Of a stretch of DNA of 64,000 nucleotides, positions 9,516 to 17,919 are shown in pieces. Within the stretch, counting starts at the first letter, position 1, and every line of letters starts with the position of its first letter. The stretch spans positions 1 to 64,000 of the forward strand of contig CAIVEI010000022.1 in assembly GCA_903904835.1 (NCBI GenBank). The letters run 5' to 3'. Source of the stretch: an uncultured Schlesneria sp. GTDB taxonomy: Bacteria; Planctomycetota; Planctomycetia; Planctomycetales; Planctomycetaceae. Under the pieces are notes generated by a model. That model saw only the letters and a list, made by a program, of their open reading frames with translations, was not told where the DNA came from and made no database searches. Both the position numbers and the translations under genes were made by a program.

Positions 9516-10075
9516 GACCCGCACCTCTTTAATCAATACCGTAATTTGTAGACGTGATGTCTGTGAATTATGTCCACGTCGAAGCGAGACTGCCAGTCCC
9601 GGCCAGAATTTCATGCGAACCAACAGGAAGCACGGATAAAGAAAGGCAAGCTGGGAACACTCATCTTCGCTCATTTTCACTCATCAGAAAAATCAAGAGC
9701 CACAGACGAATATCGTTCGAGCTTTGCTTGCATTCCAATTTACGATGAAGAAGACGACAACCACGAATCTCAGAGGTCGTGGTGCGGCCCGCAACCCAAT
9801 CACGAGAAGAATTTGAACCACGAAAAACACGAAATGCACGAAAAAAGTCGAGGCGAGCCGGCGTCAGCCTTTGGACTCTTTTGTTTCACAAATTCCTTGT
9901 AGCGTGCGAAGAATTCAAACGTCAGTGCTACTGAAATACACGAAACAAATAGGGCCGACTGAGAAGTCGGCTGACTCATACGTTACGGTCCATTTTTCAG
10001 TTTTTAATCCGTTGTTCTCGCTGATTTTCTTCGCCCTTCCCCGCTGCCAGGTTTCATGGCCAAGATCAAAAGGAA
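9516..10075. other. intergenic gap with degenerate repeat relic
   Basis: No gene is supported. Around 9816-9846 there is a degenerate tandem run in which CACGAAA-type units recur (accacgaaaaacacgaaatg and onward), with related words near 9700-9780. This is a simple-sequence relic rather than a coding stretch. Several short open frames here have no protein character. Confidence 0.5.
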
Positions 10076-10106
10076 AGCCAGCAGGTTTCGGGGAAACCTG
10101 CTGGCT
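10076..10106 (-). terminator. intrinsic terminator of the Cys-repeat protein gene
   Basis: A perfect 13-bp stem with a five-base loop (AGCCAGCAGGTTT-CGGGG-AAACCTGCTGGCT, two arms each below 14 bases). Read on the minus strand it follows the stop codon of the gene ending at 10136 by about 30 bases and runs into a T-rich tail (TTTCCTTTTG). Confidence 0.8.
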
Positions 10107-10135
10107 CAATGAAAGCTCAACCAACGAGTGATTGA

Positions 10136-10582
10136 TTACTTCTTGATTTCGAAGCCCTTGGCGAAGGCGGCGTCGGAAAAGACGAGTTCGGCTTGAGCGT
10201 CGCCCTTGGTATCGGCAGCCTTACCCTGGCACTTTTCACAGCAGAACGTCACGCTCACGCCACCAACGTCGACCTTTTTGTCGGCGTTGAGAGGACCACC
10301 GGAAAGTGGGCATTTTGTTTGCGTGAACTGGCCAGTGGAAACCAATTGCTGATTGGCTTTCACGGCATACTTGGCGGTGTCCTTTGTGAAGGCGCCAGGG
10401 CAGTTTTCACAGCAGAAATAGACCTTGGCACCCTTGTAACTAGCCGTCTTGTCCTCCAGAGCGGCTTTGCCGGAAATCGGGCAGGTGGCCTTGAATGGCT
10501 TGGCTTTTTCTTCGGCTGCAAAAGCCATGAAACCAACGGCCAGAACGGCACAAAACATCACACTGACTTGACGAATCGACAT
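10136..10582 (-). CDS. secreted protein with two CPxSG...FCCxxC repeats (putative metal-binding)
   Basis: 148 residues from the ATG at 10582 (GAGAAAGG upstream); an in-frame ATG at 10630 would put extra residues before the signal peptide and is less likely. Residues 1-23 are a signal peptide ending FAAEE. Two copies of a ~57-residue unit follow: Cys34-Pro-Ile-Ser-Gly with Cys57-Cys58-x2-Cys61, and Cys91-Pro-Leu-Ser-Gly with Cys114-Cys115-x2-Cys118. The Cys spacing resembles the YHS/TRASH type of metal-binding knuckles. Inferred: a periplasmic metal (perhaps copper or zinc) binder. No enzyme residues are recognised. It has its own terminator and appears monocistronic. Confidence 0.85.
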   Translation of the reverse strand: MSIRQVSVMFCAVLAVGFMAFAAEEKAKPFKATCPISGKAALEDKTASYKGAKVYFCCENCPGAFTKDTAKYAVKANQQLVSTGQFTQTKCPLSGGPLNADKKVDVGGVSVTFCCEKCQGKAADTKGDAQAELVFSDAAFAKGFEIKK

Positions 10583-10695
10583 GGGAAAAACCTTTCTCAA
10601 AATTCTTTTCAGAAACAAACACTCAAACACACTTGAAACACTTGCCGACGAGTTTTGGAACGGTAATCGCCAGCAAACAGACTTGAACTTCGTGG

Positions 10696-10790
10696 AGAAT
10701 GGGCTTTAGCCCGTTCACCACATCTTCTCGTGCGGCAGAAAGCCAGCACTATGAAACGCGCAGAGGCTGTAAGCCTCTGCTATACAATAT
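10696..10790. repeat. fragment of GGGCTTTAGCCC repeat and AGGCT-GTA-AGCCT hairpin
   Basis: The stretch holds GGGCTTTAGCCCGT at about 10701-10714, the same core word as the perfect inverted repeat at 63528-63598, followed near 10762-10778 by a small hairpin AGAGGCT-GTA-AGCCTCT. It reads as pieces of dispersed intergenic repeats. Confidence 0.6.
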
Positions 10791-10814
10791 GGCGCACTTC
10801 GCGATTCTGCGGAA

Positions 10815-11255
10815 TCAAATGATCCAACGACAGAGGGTCTTGCGTAGCGCAGGATCGAGGGCTTGCCGACGTTGCAATGCGGTGCCGTCGGTCAATGAGA
10901 ATGATGGAACTCGGTATGCAGGCTCGGTTCGCATCGGCAGATACGACAATGAATGCTCAGCACTTTTCGTTAATCGCTGGTCATTCACGATGATGGCAGT
11001 CGTCGTCAACGTGTGCTGACATCGGCAAGGTAGTCTTTCGAGACGGACACCACTGTCAGCAACTTTCGAAGATTGCCGAGCCTGAAGGGTTTTGAGCTTG
11101 GCCGCTGCTTTTGCCTGGCAGCAAGGAGGGAGCTTTGACTGGCTAGCCCGTTGAATCGTCTTTTGGCTGGAACAACAACAGTCACGAAACAACCCCGGCG
11201 GGAGCATTAAAGCGACCGCAAGAGCCAGAATCGAACTGAGTCGGACAACCCACAT
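10815..11255 (-). CDS. small Cys-rich protein with signal peptide, unknown function
   Basis: 146 residues from the ATG at 11255 (AAGG about ten bases upstream; a TTG three codons earlier is possible). Residues 3-22 are hydrophobic (signal or anchor), followed directly by Cys26-Cys27-Cys28, then Cys45-Cys46 and a Cys-Arg-Cys near residue 80. The second half is Ser/Thr/Arg-rich with no recognised domain. Short Cys-cluster proteins with a leader are frequent in planctomycetes. It sits between the Cys-repeat protein and the PadR/HAAS pair, all on the minus strand. Function unknown; metal or redox roles are guesses. Confidence 0.55.
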   Translation of the reverse strand: MWVVRLSSILALAVALMLPPGLFRDCCCSSQKTIQRASQSKLPPCCQAKAAAKLKTLQARQSSKVADSGVRLERLPCRCQHTLTTTAIIVNDQRLTKSAEHSLSYLPMRTEPAYRVPSFSLTDGTALQRRQALDPALRKTLCRWII

Positions 11256-11354
11256 CAGGAGCAAACCTTGTGAAATTCACGCAAAGCACAACCGACGTAT
11301 CATATCCGACTGATTCAAAGACAGAAAGAGGAAATCTTTGAATTGAGAAAATCA

Positions 11355-11987
11355 TCAATTGATCAAAAGTTGCAATAAGATAAATCCGCCAAGAGTCAGA
11401 CAAATCAGTAACGCAATCACGCTGGTGACGATCCCAATGATTGGCAAAACCCCCTGTTTGCGACCACGAATGGAAAGGATCAGGCCCGCGATGCTTCCGG
11501 CAAATCCGAGAAATCCAGTCAGAAATATTGTCGAGTACAACATTAATATTGAGTCCAGGGAGGCTGCTGCGACCCAGCCCATTGGTAGTCCGAATAGCAC
11601 CGCAACAAGACTACCAATGCCGACGATTCCACCGATACGACCTGCGGTATCTCCCTGAACTCGAGTGATCTCTCTTTGGTTTGGTCGTCCGGTTGCACCA
11701 GCGAGTGATTGTCGGGGACGAATAACGTTCTCGTGGTCCTCCTCGTTCGTGAGATAGGCTTCGGGAGGATCCAGTCGGCGAAGTACATCCAGGACGTCTT
11801 CACGGCTGATTGTTTCCGGGTCATATCCTGAGAGCAGTTCATGGATCTGTGATTCGATTTCACCGACGATCGCGGTTCGATCCGATCGCGGGGCGCGGCC
11901 CATCAGCATGCGGTCAATCGTGTCGAGCCGGGCATCGATCAGCGATTGGCAGACTTCCGACAAAGTTGGCGAGGTCAATACCGTCAT
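11355..11987 (-). CDS. HAAS-type membrane protein paired with PadR regulator
   Basis: 210 residues. Residues 10-75 form a helical soluble domain (IDRMLMGRAPRSDRTAIVGE, then DVLDVLRRLDPPEAYL) of the HAAS/DUF1700 kind, found next to PadR regulators. A basic linker leads to about three membrane spans in residues 115-208 (IGGIVGIGSLVAVLFGLPMG; FLTGFLGFAGSIAGLILSI; IIGIVTSVIALLICLTLGGF). The start codon overlaps the stop of padR (ATGA), with AAGGAGC upstream, so the two are translationally coupled. Known: HAAS proteins are anti-sigma-like or effector partners whose expression PadR controls. The target here is not visible. Confidence 0.8.
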   Translation of the reverse strand: MTVLTSPTLSEVCQSLIDARLDTIDRMLMGRAPRSDRTAIVGEIESQIHELLSGYDPETISREDVLDVLRRLDPPEAYLTNEEDHENVIRPRQSLAGATGRPNQREITRVQGDTAGRIGGIVGIGSLVAVLFGLPMGWVAAASLDSILMLYSTIFLTGFLGFAGSIAGLILSIRGRKQGVLPIIGIVTSVIALLICLTLGGFILLQLLIN

Positions 11988-12316
11988 GACTGAGCTCCTT
12001 CCAGTAACGTTGTTAAAGATCCCAATACCGCGCGCACACTTTCGGAAAGGTCTCGCAACCGCTGACGACCGGATGCCGAAAGCCGATAATAGCGCCGCGT
12101 CGGGCCGGAAGGGGACGCTTCCGTTCGCACCAAGATCACTCCGTTCCGAGCCAGCCGGGTCAGTACCGGATAGACCGTGCTTTCCGAAAGCGAAAGCCCG
12201 TCCAGCCCTTGCAAGGTCTCAACGATGCGATAGCCGTACGTTTCTTCCCTGGCAATCACCGCGAGAATTGCCAGTTCGGCAACGCCCTTTCGCAGTTGAG
12301 TTTCCCACGAATTCAC
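11984..12316 (-). CDS. PadR-family transcriptional regulator
   Basis: 110 residues from a GTG start with AAGGAGG six bases upstream. The winged-helix domain spans nearly the whole protein: KGVAELAILAVIAREETYGY, then LSLSESTVYPVLTRLARNGV (recognition helix) and GPTRRYYRLSASGRQRL (wing). It lacks a long C-terminal helix, as in the small PadR subfamily. Such proteins usually repress their own operon and respond to small molecules or envelope stress. Four bases overlap with the HAAS gene downstream. A second PadR/HAAS pair is found at the far end of the window (62148-63949). Confidence 0.9.
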   Translation of the reverse strand: MNSWETQLRKGVAELAILAVIAREETYGYRIVETLQGLDGLSLSESTVYPVLTRLARNGVILVRTEASPSGPTRRYYRLSASGRQRLRDLSESVRAVLGSLTTLLEGAQS

Positions 12317-12680
12317 AAAAGCCTCCTTGCCAGCCAGCTACTATGCAATGCGTTGTAGCAGCGTGCGCTAAGGAAGTCAATCGCGATCAAATTACGAAGA
12401 GAATTTGGGACTCGGAGTGGAATTCTCGGCAGCGCGACGGGACGAGTCGTCTGGAATTGATTGGCGAAACAGAAGCGGGGAAGAATAAAATCGCACGTAG
12501 ACGACTGAAAGCGAAGAAAAGAACGACTAGAACACTAATCCGCACGAATTTTCGCTAATCGGAAAATTCAGATGGCTTGCACGATTTCAATTATTGTTCA
12601 CATAAGGTTGCGCGGTGAGACTCGTTGACAATCGGTCTCGGGCCTCGCGACAGGTAGTTCGGCTAGTCTGATGAAGCCAC
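12317..12680. other. intergenic gap, no gene seen
   Basis: Upstream region of padR and downstream region of the LRR gene. It contains a word, TTTTCGCTAAT near 12548-12558, typical of decayed simple repeats, but no gene, terminator hairpin or clear promoter could be supported. Confidence 0.45.
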
Positions 12681-13439
12681 CTAACGGTGGATATCGAGAT
12701 CGGGTAATGCTTTCTTCAGGCCATCCATCCCATTGCCGGTGACTTGCTCGATGAATCGCAAATGAAGCGTATTCAGATTTTTGAGGACTCGCAGTTCCTT
12801 CAAAGTGGCGTCGGTAATCTGGGTTGCGGTGAGGTCGAGGCTGGTCAGGTTTTCGAGATAACCAATCTCTTTGAACCCCGCGTCGGTTACCTTGGTCCCG
12901 CGGAGATTCAGCTTTGTCAATTCCGTCAATTCCGTCAGCTTGCGCAAACCGGCATCGGTGACGGGGTTAAAACTGAGCTGAAGTTCGGTCAGATTTTTCA
13001 GTCGCTTGATCTCATTCAGACCAACATCGGTGATATGGGTTTGATTAAGACTCAGAGACGTCAGGTTTTTGCAATTGGGGATTTCTTTCAGCCCGGCGTC
13101 GGTAACCTTCGTGCCGTCCAATTCCAGCGTTGTCAGGTTGGGAACGAATTTCAGTTCCTTTAACGCTGCATCCGAGATTTTTGTATTGCTGAGGACTAAC
13201 TTCGTCAGTTCGGGAAAATCCTTCAGGAGCGCCAGGGAATGATTTGTGATTTTCTTATTTCCCTGAAAATCGACTTCAATGACGGGCGAACCGGGTGACT
13301 CTTCATCCTTAATGACTTTTCCACCCAGCTTTTCAATCTTGGCAATTGCTGTCGCCTCGTTGGAATCCACCGCAGCAGCGATGACCGTCGCCATCAGCAG
13401 GATCACAAAAGATAACGGTAAAAATGGATTTGTACGCAT
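12681..13439 (-). CDS. secreted leucine-rich repeat protein
   Basis: 252 residues. Residues 1-23 are a signal peptide (LPLSFVILLMATVIAAAV). From about residue 60 to 235 there are seven LRR units of about 24 residues with the pattern NLTSLxLNxTxITDxGLKEI, the TDAGL subtype common in planctomycetes. There is no membrane anchor after the signal and no enzymatic domain. Expected to fold as a curved solenoid and bind a protein partner outside the cytoplasm. The gene stands alone, with about 220 bases separating it from the divergent kinase gene. Confidence 0.9.
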   Translation of the reverse strand: MRTNPFLPLSFVILLMATVIAAAVDSNEATAIAKIEKLGGKVIKDEESPGSPVIEVDFQGNKKITNHSLALLKDFPELTKLVLSNTKISDAALKELKFVPNLTTLELDGTKVTDAGLKEIPNCKNLTSLSLNQTHITDVGLNEIKRLKNLTELQLSFNPVTDAGLRKLTELTELTKLNLRGTKVTDAGFKEIGYLENLTSLDLTATQITDATLKELRVLKNLNTLHLRFIEQVTGNGMDGLKKALPDLDIHR

Positions 13440-13659
13440 TGTCCAGACTCGTATTCGAAGTACGGAATTCTGACGGGAATCGTATTCATTCAGGTCAAAA
13501 AATAACGTTCAAAACGCTTCATCACTGCGTTCGATATAGTCACTCTCTTTTTTTCTGACAACACCAAGTTTTGACAGTCGCTTGGAACCACATCGCCGCA
13601 TTGATATCTATTGGTGTGAAAGTTACTTAACGCTTGTGGAGGCCGACAACCCGATTTTC

Positions 13660-15942
13660 ATGAATGTTGAAAAACCATCAGAACAATCAGGATCATCGAA
13701 CAGTCAGATTTCACGATCTGCGGTCGGTCGAGCGACCAGGGAATTTGGTCGTGTCTTGGGTGGCACGCCGTCGTTTTTGGCCACCAGTCGATTTCTGCGC
13801 CAACAACTTTGGGCGTGGCCATTGATTTCGATAATCCTGTTCGGAGGTACGGGCTGGTGGGTCAGTCAGTCGATCGAAAACGCATTGCGTGAACAACGTG
13901 TCGCCGATCTGACCGCGATGGTCGAAGCGAGTGTCTCGGGGCTTGAAACCTGGATGGACGAGCAACGGATCAATGCAAAGCTTGTCGCTGCCGACGATCG
14001 TCTGTGTGAACCCGTGAAAGAGTTGTTGCGATTATCTGACGGGACAGATGAAGCAGAACGGAATCTGATCCAGTCACGGGCTCAAGAAGATTTACGCAGC
14101 AGGCTGAAGTCTCAGTTGGAACTGGACGAATACGTCGGATATTTCCTGGTTTCACCGGAGGGTATTGTGCTGGCAGCAGATCAAGAGTCTCCGATCGGAA
14201 AGCCTCTGGCCGGATACCGCAAGCAGATTTTTAACAATGCGCTGACGTCTGAACTTAAAAGTTTCGTCTCCAAGCCTTTTCTAAGTCCACTTTTACTGAA
14301 GGATGTCGACGGTGAACTGAGGGCGAATTTGCCATCGATGTACACAGTGGGCGTCGTTTGTGATGAATACAACAATCCCCTGGCGTCGCTCGGTTTGCGG
14401 ATTCGACCTGAGAATAAATTCACAGATATTTTGCAAGCTGTTCGATTCGGAAAATCGGGTGAAACATACGCGTTCGACCGTAACGGGCTGTTGCTAACCC
14501 AGAGCCGCTTCGACGATCAATTGAAGCAGGTCGGACTGCTAACCGATCAGCCGGAGTCCCGTTCAATACTGACGCTTGAGCTGCGTGATCCAAAAGTCAA
14601 TATGATCGCCGGACAACGACCTCAACTGCGGCGAGCGGATCAGCCGTTAACTCGACTGGCGGCCAGCGCGATCGAAGGAAAGTCGGGGCACGATGCAAAC
14701 GGGTATCGAGACTATCGCGGGGTACCATCAGTCGGAGCATGGCGCTGGCTGGACAAATACGACTTGGGGGTGGGAACCGAGATGGACGTGGCGGAAGCAT
14801 TTCGCCCTGCATACATGCTGCGCCGTGCCTTCATGGTCTTGATGTCCCTTTTGGCCCTTTCTGCGATTGGCATCTATCTAGCAATGCTTTTCATCGACCA
14901 GCAACAGAAGATTTTGCAGCGGGCAACACTCGCCGCCAAACAGCTCGGTCAGTACACGCTGGAAAAAAAGCTCGGTGCCGGAGGCATGGGTACGGTTTAC
15001 ATGGCAAGGCATGCGATGTTGCGACGACCCACTGCAGTGAAATTGCTGGATCTCGACAAGATTTCACCGAAAGCAATCACACGATTTGAACGGGAAGTTC
15101 AGCTCACCAGTACATTGACGCACCCCAACACGGTTGCGATTTTCGATTACGGGCGGACTCCCGACGGGATTTTTTATTATGCCATGGAATATCTCGATGG
15201 AATGAATCTGGAGGATCTCGTTCAGCGATTCGGGCCGGTGAGCGAGGCCAGGTCGGTTTACATTCTCAAACAGATTTGCGGATCACTGTCCGAGGCACAT
15301 TTGACGGGCCTTGTGCATCGCGATATCAAGCCGGCAAACATTTTTCTGACATGTCGAGGTGGTCAATACGATTTTGTAAAAGTGCTCGATTTCGGGCTGG
15401 TTAAGGCGCTCGACGAAGAGAACGGTGCCAATCTCACAAACCCCAACGCGATGACGGGAACACCTTTGTATATGCCGCCTGAGGCGGTGATTCAGACGGA
15501 AAAGATTGACGCCCGAGCTGACATTTATGCCATCGGGGCCGTCGGGTACTTCCTGCTGACAGGCACGAGTGTCTTTCCGCTCGGACCGGTTATGGAAGTC
15601 TGCATGAGACACGTCAGCGAAACGCCAGAATCACTTTCGTCGCGACTTGGCAAACCCATTTCACCCGATCTGGAGAGTTTGATCTTGCGATGCCTTTCGA
15701 AACCGCGAGCGAATCGCCCCGCTGACGCTCAGCTATTGCTACGCGAGTTAGAAACGTGTCAGATCTCTGGTACCTGGACGTCGACTGATGCCCACGACTG
15801 GTGGGAAGCACACAAGAAAGGCTTGCCGTCGTCGCCGAATGATGCGAGTCCTGCTGCGACCACCGTTTCCAAATCACTGTCGGCTGCGTCTGACATGACC
15901 GTGATCATGCCCAATGAAAGATCGGCAGAACCAACCCCGTGA
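13660..15942 (+). CDS. membrane Ser/Thr protein kinase with extracytoplasmic Cache-like sensor
   Basis: About 760 residues from the ATG at 13660; an in-frame TTG at 13582 would add 26 residues and the true start is uncertain. One membrane helix (51-69), a ~320-residue extracytoplasmic sensor of the double-Cache type (VGYFLVSPEGIVLAAD; FGKSGETYAFDRNGLLLTQS), a second helix (391-412), then a Hanks-type kinase (430-695): glycine loop LGAGGMGTVY, Lys461, His553-Arg554-Asp555, and Asp577-Phe-Gly, with TGTPLYMPPEA in the activation segment. All catalytic residues are present. Unlike most planctomycete kinases, the sensor precedes the kinase, like a histidine kinase layout. The gene ends six bases before the convergent REC-HATPase gene, which suggests, but does not prove, a shared pathway. 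Confidence 0.92.
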   Translation: MNVEKPSEQSGSSNSQISRSAVGRATREFGRVLGGTPSFLATSRFLRQQLWAWPLISIILFGGTGWWVSQSIENALREQRVADLTAMVEASVSGLETWMDEQRINAKLVAADDRLCEPVKELLRLSDGTDEAERNLIQSRAQEDLRSRLKSQLELDEYVGYFLVSPEGIVLAADQESPIGKPLAGYRKQIFNNALTSELKSFVSKPFLSPLLLKDVDGELRANLPSMYTVGVVCDEYNNPLASLGLRIRPENKFTDILQAVRFGKSGETYAFDRNGLLLTQSRFDDQLKQVGLLTDQPESRSILTLELRDPKVNMIAGQRPQLRRADQPLTRLAASAIEGKSGHDANGYRDYRGVPSVGAWRWLDKYDLGVGTEMDVAEAFRPAYMLRRAFMVLMSLLALSAIGIYLAMLFIDQQQKILQRATLAAKQLGQYTLEKKLGAGGMGTVYMARHAMLRRPTAVKLLDLDKISPKAITRFEREVQLTSTLTHPNTVAIFDYGRTPDGIFYYAMEYLDGMNLEDLVQRFGPVSEARSVYILKQICGSLSEAHLTGLVHRDIKPANIFLTCRGGQYDFVKVLDFGLVKALDEENGANLTNPNAMTGTPLYMPPEAVIQTEKIDARADIYAIGAVGYFLLTGTSVFPLGPVMEVCMRHVSETPESLSSRLGKPISPDLESLILRCLSKPRANRPADAQLLLRELETCQISGTWTSTDAHDWWEAHKKGLPSSPNDASPAATTVSKSLSAASDMTVIMPNERSAEPTP

Positions 15943-15948
15943 TGCCAC

Positions 15949-16842
15949 TCAACGCGGTTTTCTGCGTTTGACCATCGTGATCGAATTCCCTGCGGAATTG
16001 TGGTAAACCTGATCCATGAACGATCGGATCAAGAGAAGTCCGCGTCCACTCGGTTTGAGAAAGTTCTGAGGATCTCTCGGGTCTGGAATCGATTCGAGAT
16101 CGAACCCAGGTCCCTCGTCGACGATCGAGAATCGAACTTCGGCCGGAGTGAATTTGCAGGAGACCTGAATATGACGACTGCGGTACGGTTCAGAGTTCTG
16201 GCGATCGAGAACCAACTCTTCATAAGCGTCGTCGTCGCGTGATCTGAGATCCGAACTGACTTCAAGATTTCCGTGGATCATGGCGTTTAAAAGCGATTCT
16301 TCGAGCGCCACGCCGATTCGCGTAAGTTCATGGTCGTCAAATGCGCCACTTGATTGCCCGACTTCCTGAAGTTCCGCGACAACGGCCGAAATCAGCTCGC
16401 GATCATTCGTCAGACGGAATTCCAGTTCATGACTGACGATAAATCGCGTCAAGCGGTCGCGTACTTTTCGACGAGTTGATGCCGTCAGCACAGTTTTGAC
16501 GACATCCTGCAACCGAGTTTTCACCGACTGTTTTGGAATGTAGCTGGCCGCCCCTCCGGTGATGGCTTGCACTGCGACCTCTTCGCTTCCAAACGCAGTG
16601 AGGATCACGAATGGGTTGGTCGGAAAGCGTTCTCGAACGACGGACAAAAGAGCCAGCCCGTCCATATGTGGCATCTGAAGATCACTCAAGATCAGATCAA
16701 ACGGCGCCTGAGTTTCCAGAAAATGGATAGCCTCGACTCCGTCGTTCGCTTCGACAACGGATGCATCAAACGCCTTCTTTAAAAGGTCGCCGACGATTTG
16801 TCTCGCAAGAGAGGAGTCATCGACCACCAGAAAACGTGTCAT
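15949..16842 (-). CDS. response regulator receiver fused to RsbW-like ATPase (anti-sigma kinase type)
   Basis: 297 residues; AAGGAG lies five bases before the ATG. Residues 1-120 are a receiver with Asp8, Asp9, phosphoacceptor Asp54 (ILSDLQMPHMDG), Thr82 and Lys104. Residues 140-295 are a HATPase_c domain of the RsbW/SpoIIAB kind: N-box EESLLNAMIHGN, G1 box DEGPGFD and G2 box GRGLLLI. No dimerisation/phosphotransfer His helix is present, so it is not a histidine kinase. Known: such fusions switch serine kinases acting on anti-anti-sigma factors in response to phosphorylation. The expected STAS partner is not in the window. Convergent with the membrane kinase. Confidence 0.9.
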   Translation of the reverse strand: MTRFLVVDDSSLARQIVGDLLKKAFDASVVEANDGVEAIHFLETQAPFDLILSDLQMPHMDGLALLSVVRERFPTNPFVILTAFGSEEVAVQAITGGAASYIPKQSVKTRLQDVVKTVLTASTRRKVRDRLTRFIVSHELEFRLTNDRELISAVVAELQEVGQSSGAFDDHELTRIGVALEESLLNAMIHGNLEVSSDLRSRDDDAYEELVLDRQNSEPYRSRHIQVSCKFTPAEVRFSIVDEGPGFDLESIPDPRDPQNFLKPSGRGLLLIRSFMDQVYHNSAGNSITMVKRRKPR

Positions 16843-16867
16843 CCCTTCTCCTTCGACTTAGAATCGA

Positions 16868-17446
16868 TTATTTCTTGGCAGTATCGTCTGCAACTTTCTT
16901 CTGGACGTCAATCGTTTCAGTGTTGACGGTCTTGGCAACTTTCTCTGACAGTTTTTTCGCCAACAGTCCACTGGGGTCACAGCCGGCAGCTACCGAAACA
17001 ATCTTGCCACCCTTGGCGATCAGAAAATTAGTCGGCATGGTCTTGGTCTCGAAGACATTCCAGGCATCCCCTTTCGTATCGACAGAATAAAGCATGTTGA
17101 GCTTCTTTTCTTTGACATACGCCGCGACCTTGGAATCGGGTTCGCGGAAGATCGCTACGGAGGTCAGGCCGAGATCCTTATAGCCTTCGTGCATGGCCTG
17201 GAAGTAAGCCAGTTCCTTATCGCAACCGGAACAGCCGCAAGTCAGCCGGACCAGAACTGGTCCCTTTGCAGTCAACTCAGCAAGAGTGATCTCTTTGCCG
17301 GATGCGTCTTTGAATTTGAACTCAGGTGCCTTAGTGCCAATATCAACCTTCTTTGTGACGGCCTCCGGTGTTTTTGCTGGTTCTTCTGCATTCGCGAAGT
17401 GACCCATGAACAGCAGAATCGATGCCAACAAGATCGAACGAATCAT
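16868..17446 (-). CDS. secreted thioredoxin-like protein (AhpC/TSA-redoxin family)
   Basis: 192 residues. Signal peptide 1-20 (ending FANAEEP), then a redoxin fold: VDIGTKAPEFKFKDASGKEI at 34-53, a Cys cluster Cys70-Gly-Cys72-Ser-Gly-Cys75 at the usual active-site position, and the cis-Pro loop TMPTNFLI near 137. The CxxC pair is Cys72/Cys75, with an extra Cys70. It may act as a periplasmic thiol oxidoreductase or peroxiredoxin-like protein. It ends 25 bases before the start of the REC-HATPase gene on the same strand, so both may be on one transcript. Family is sure, reaction is not. Confidence 0.85.
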   Translation of the reverse strand: MIRSILLASILLFMGHFANAEEPAKTPEAVTKKVDIGTKAPEFKFKDASGKEITLAELTAKGPVLVRLTCGCSGCDKELAYFQAMHEGYKDLGLTSVAIFREPDSKVAAYVKEKKLNMLYSVDTKGDAWNVFETKTMPTNFLIAKGGKIVSVAAGCDPSGLLAKKLSEKVAKTVNTETIDVQKKVADDTAKK

Positions 17447-17858
17447 AAAAGAATCCCCGTAAACGAAGTACGATCAACTCTCGCGAGAAGCGGCTATTCG
17501 CATCCAACATGTTTCATATGTTAGCTGGCGTTTACTCGGATTACCATCGTAATGTGTCGCCTGACATCGCGTTTTCAAAATCCTTACTTCCAAACCGAAA
17601 ACCGCTATCGAAAACCCGTCTGCTTGTTTGTCGGTTTCGCCTCAGTCTGTGTTACGAGAATCGAATAACGATTCGTCGAGTGAGGGATACAGATCAATTC
17701 GCTTAAGTACCAGAAATGAAGTCCATAACGACGGCAAATGCACTTTGCTCGGGGACCGATTCGGAGTTTAACGTTTTGAAGACAGCGGCACTCAGCATCA
17801 TTAGAGCTGACGTTGCCTGGAATAAATCGCACGAACGAAAAGCGGATAACCCAAAACG
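17447..17858. other. intergenic gap, no gene seen
   Basis: Upstream region of the redoxin gene and downstream region of the lectin gene. Short open frames on both strands lack protein character. A direct word pair (gaatcgaataacgattcg, 17659-17676) forms an imperfect dyad that could be a regulatory site, but I cannot assign it. Confidence 0.4.
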
Positions 17859-17896
17859 AAAGAAGCAGGCCACAGGAATCTGTGGTCTGCTTCTTT
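17859..17896 (-). terminator. intrinsic terminator of the PEP-CTERM lectin gene
   Basis: A long stem: outer arms AAAGAAGCAG and CTGCTTCTTT, a G-T pair, inner arms CCACAG and CTGTGG, loop GAAT. It follows the stop codon (17920) by 23 bases on the minus strand and continues into CTTTCGTTTTGG. Confidence 0.8.
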
Positions 17897-17919
17897 TCTT
17901 ATCATCACGCGGCCAACGA

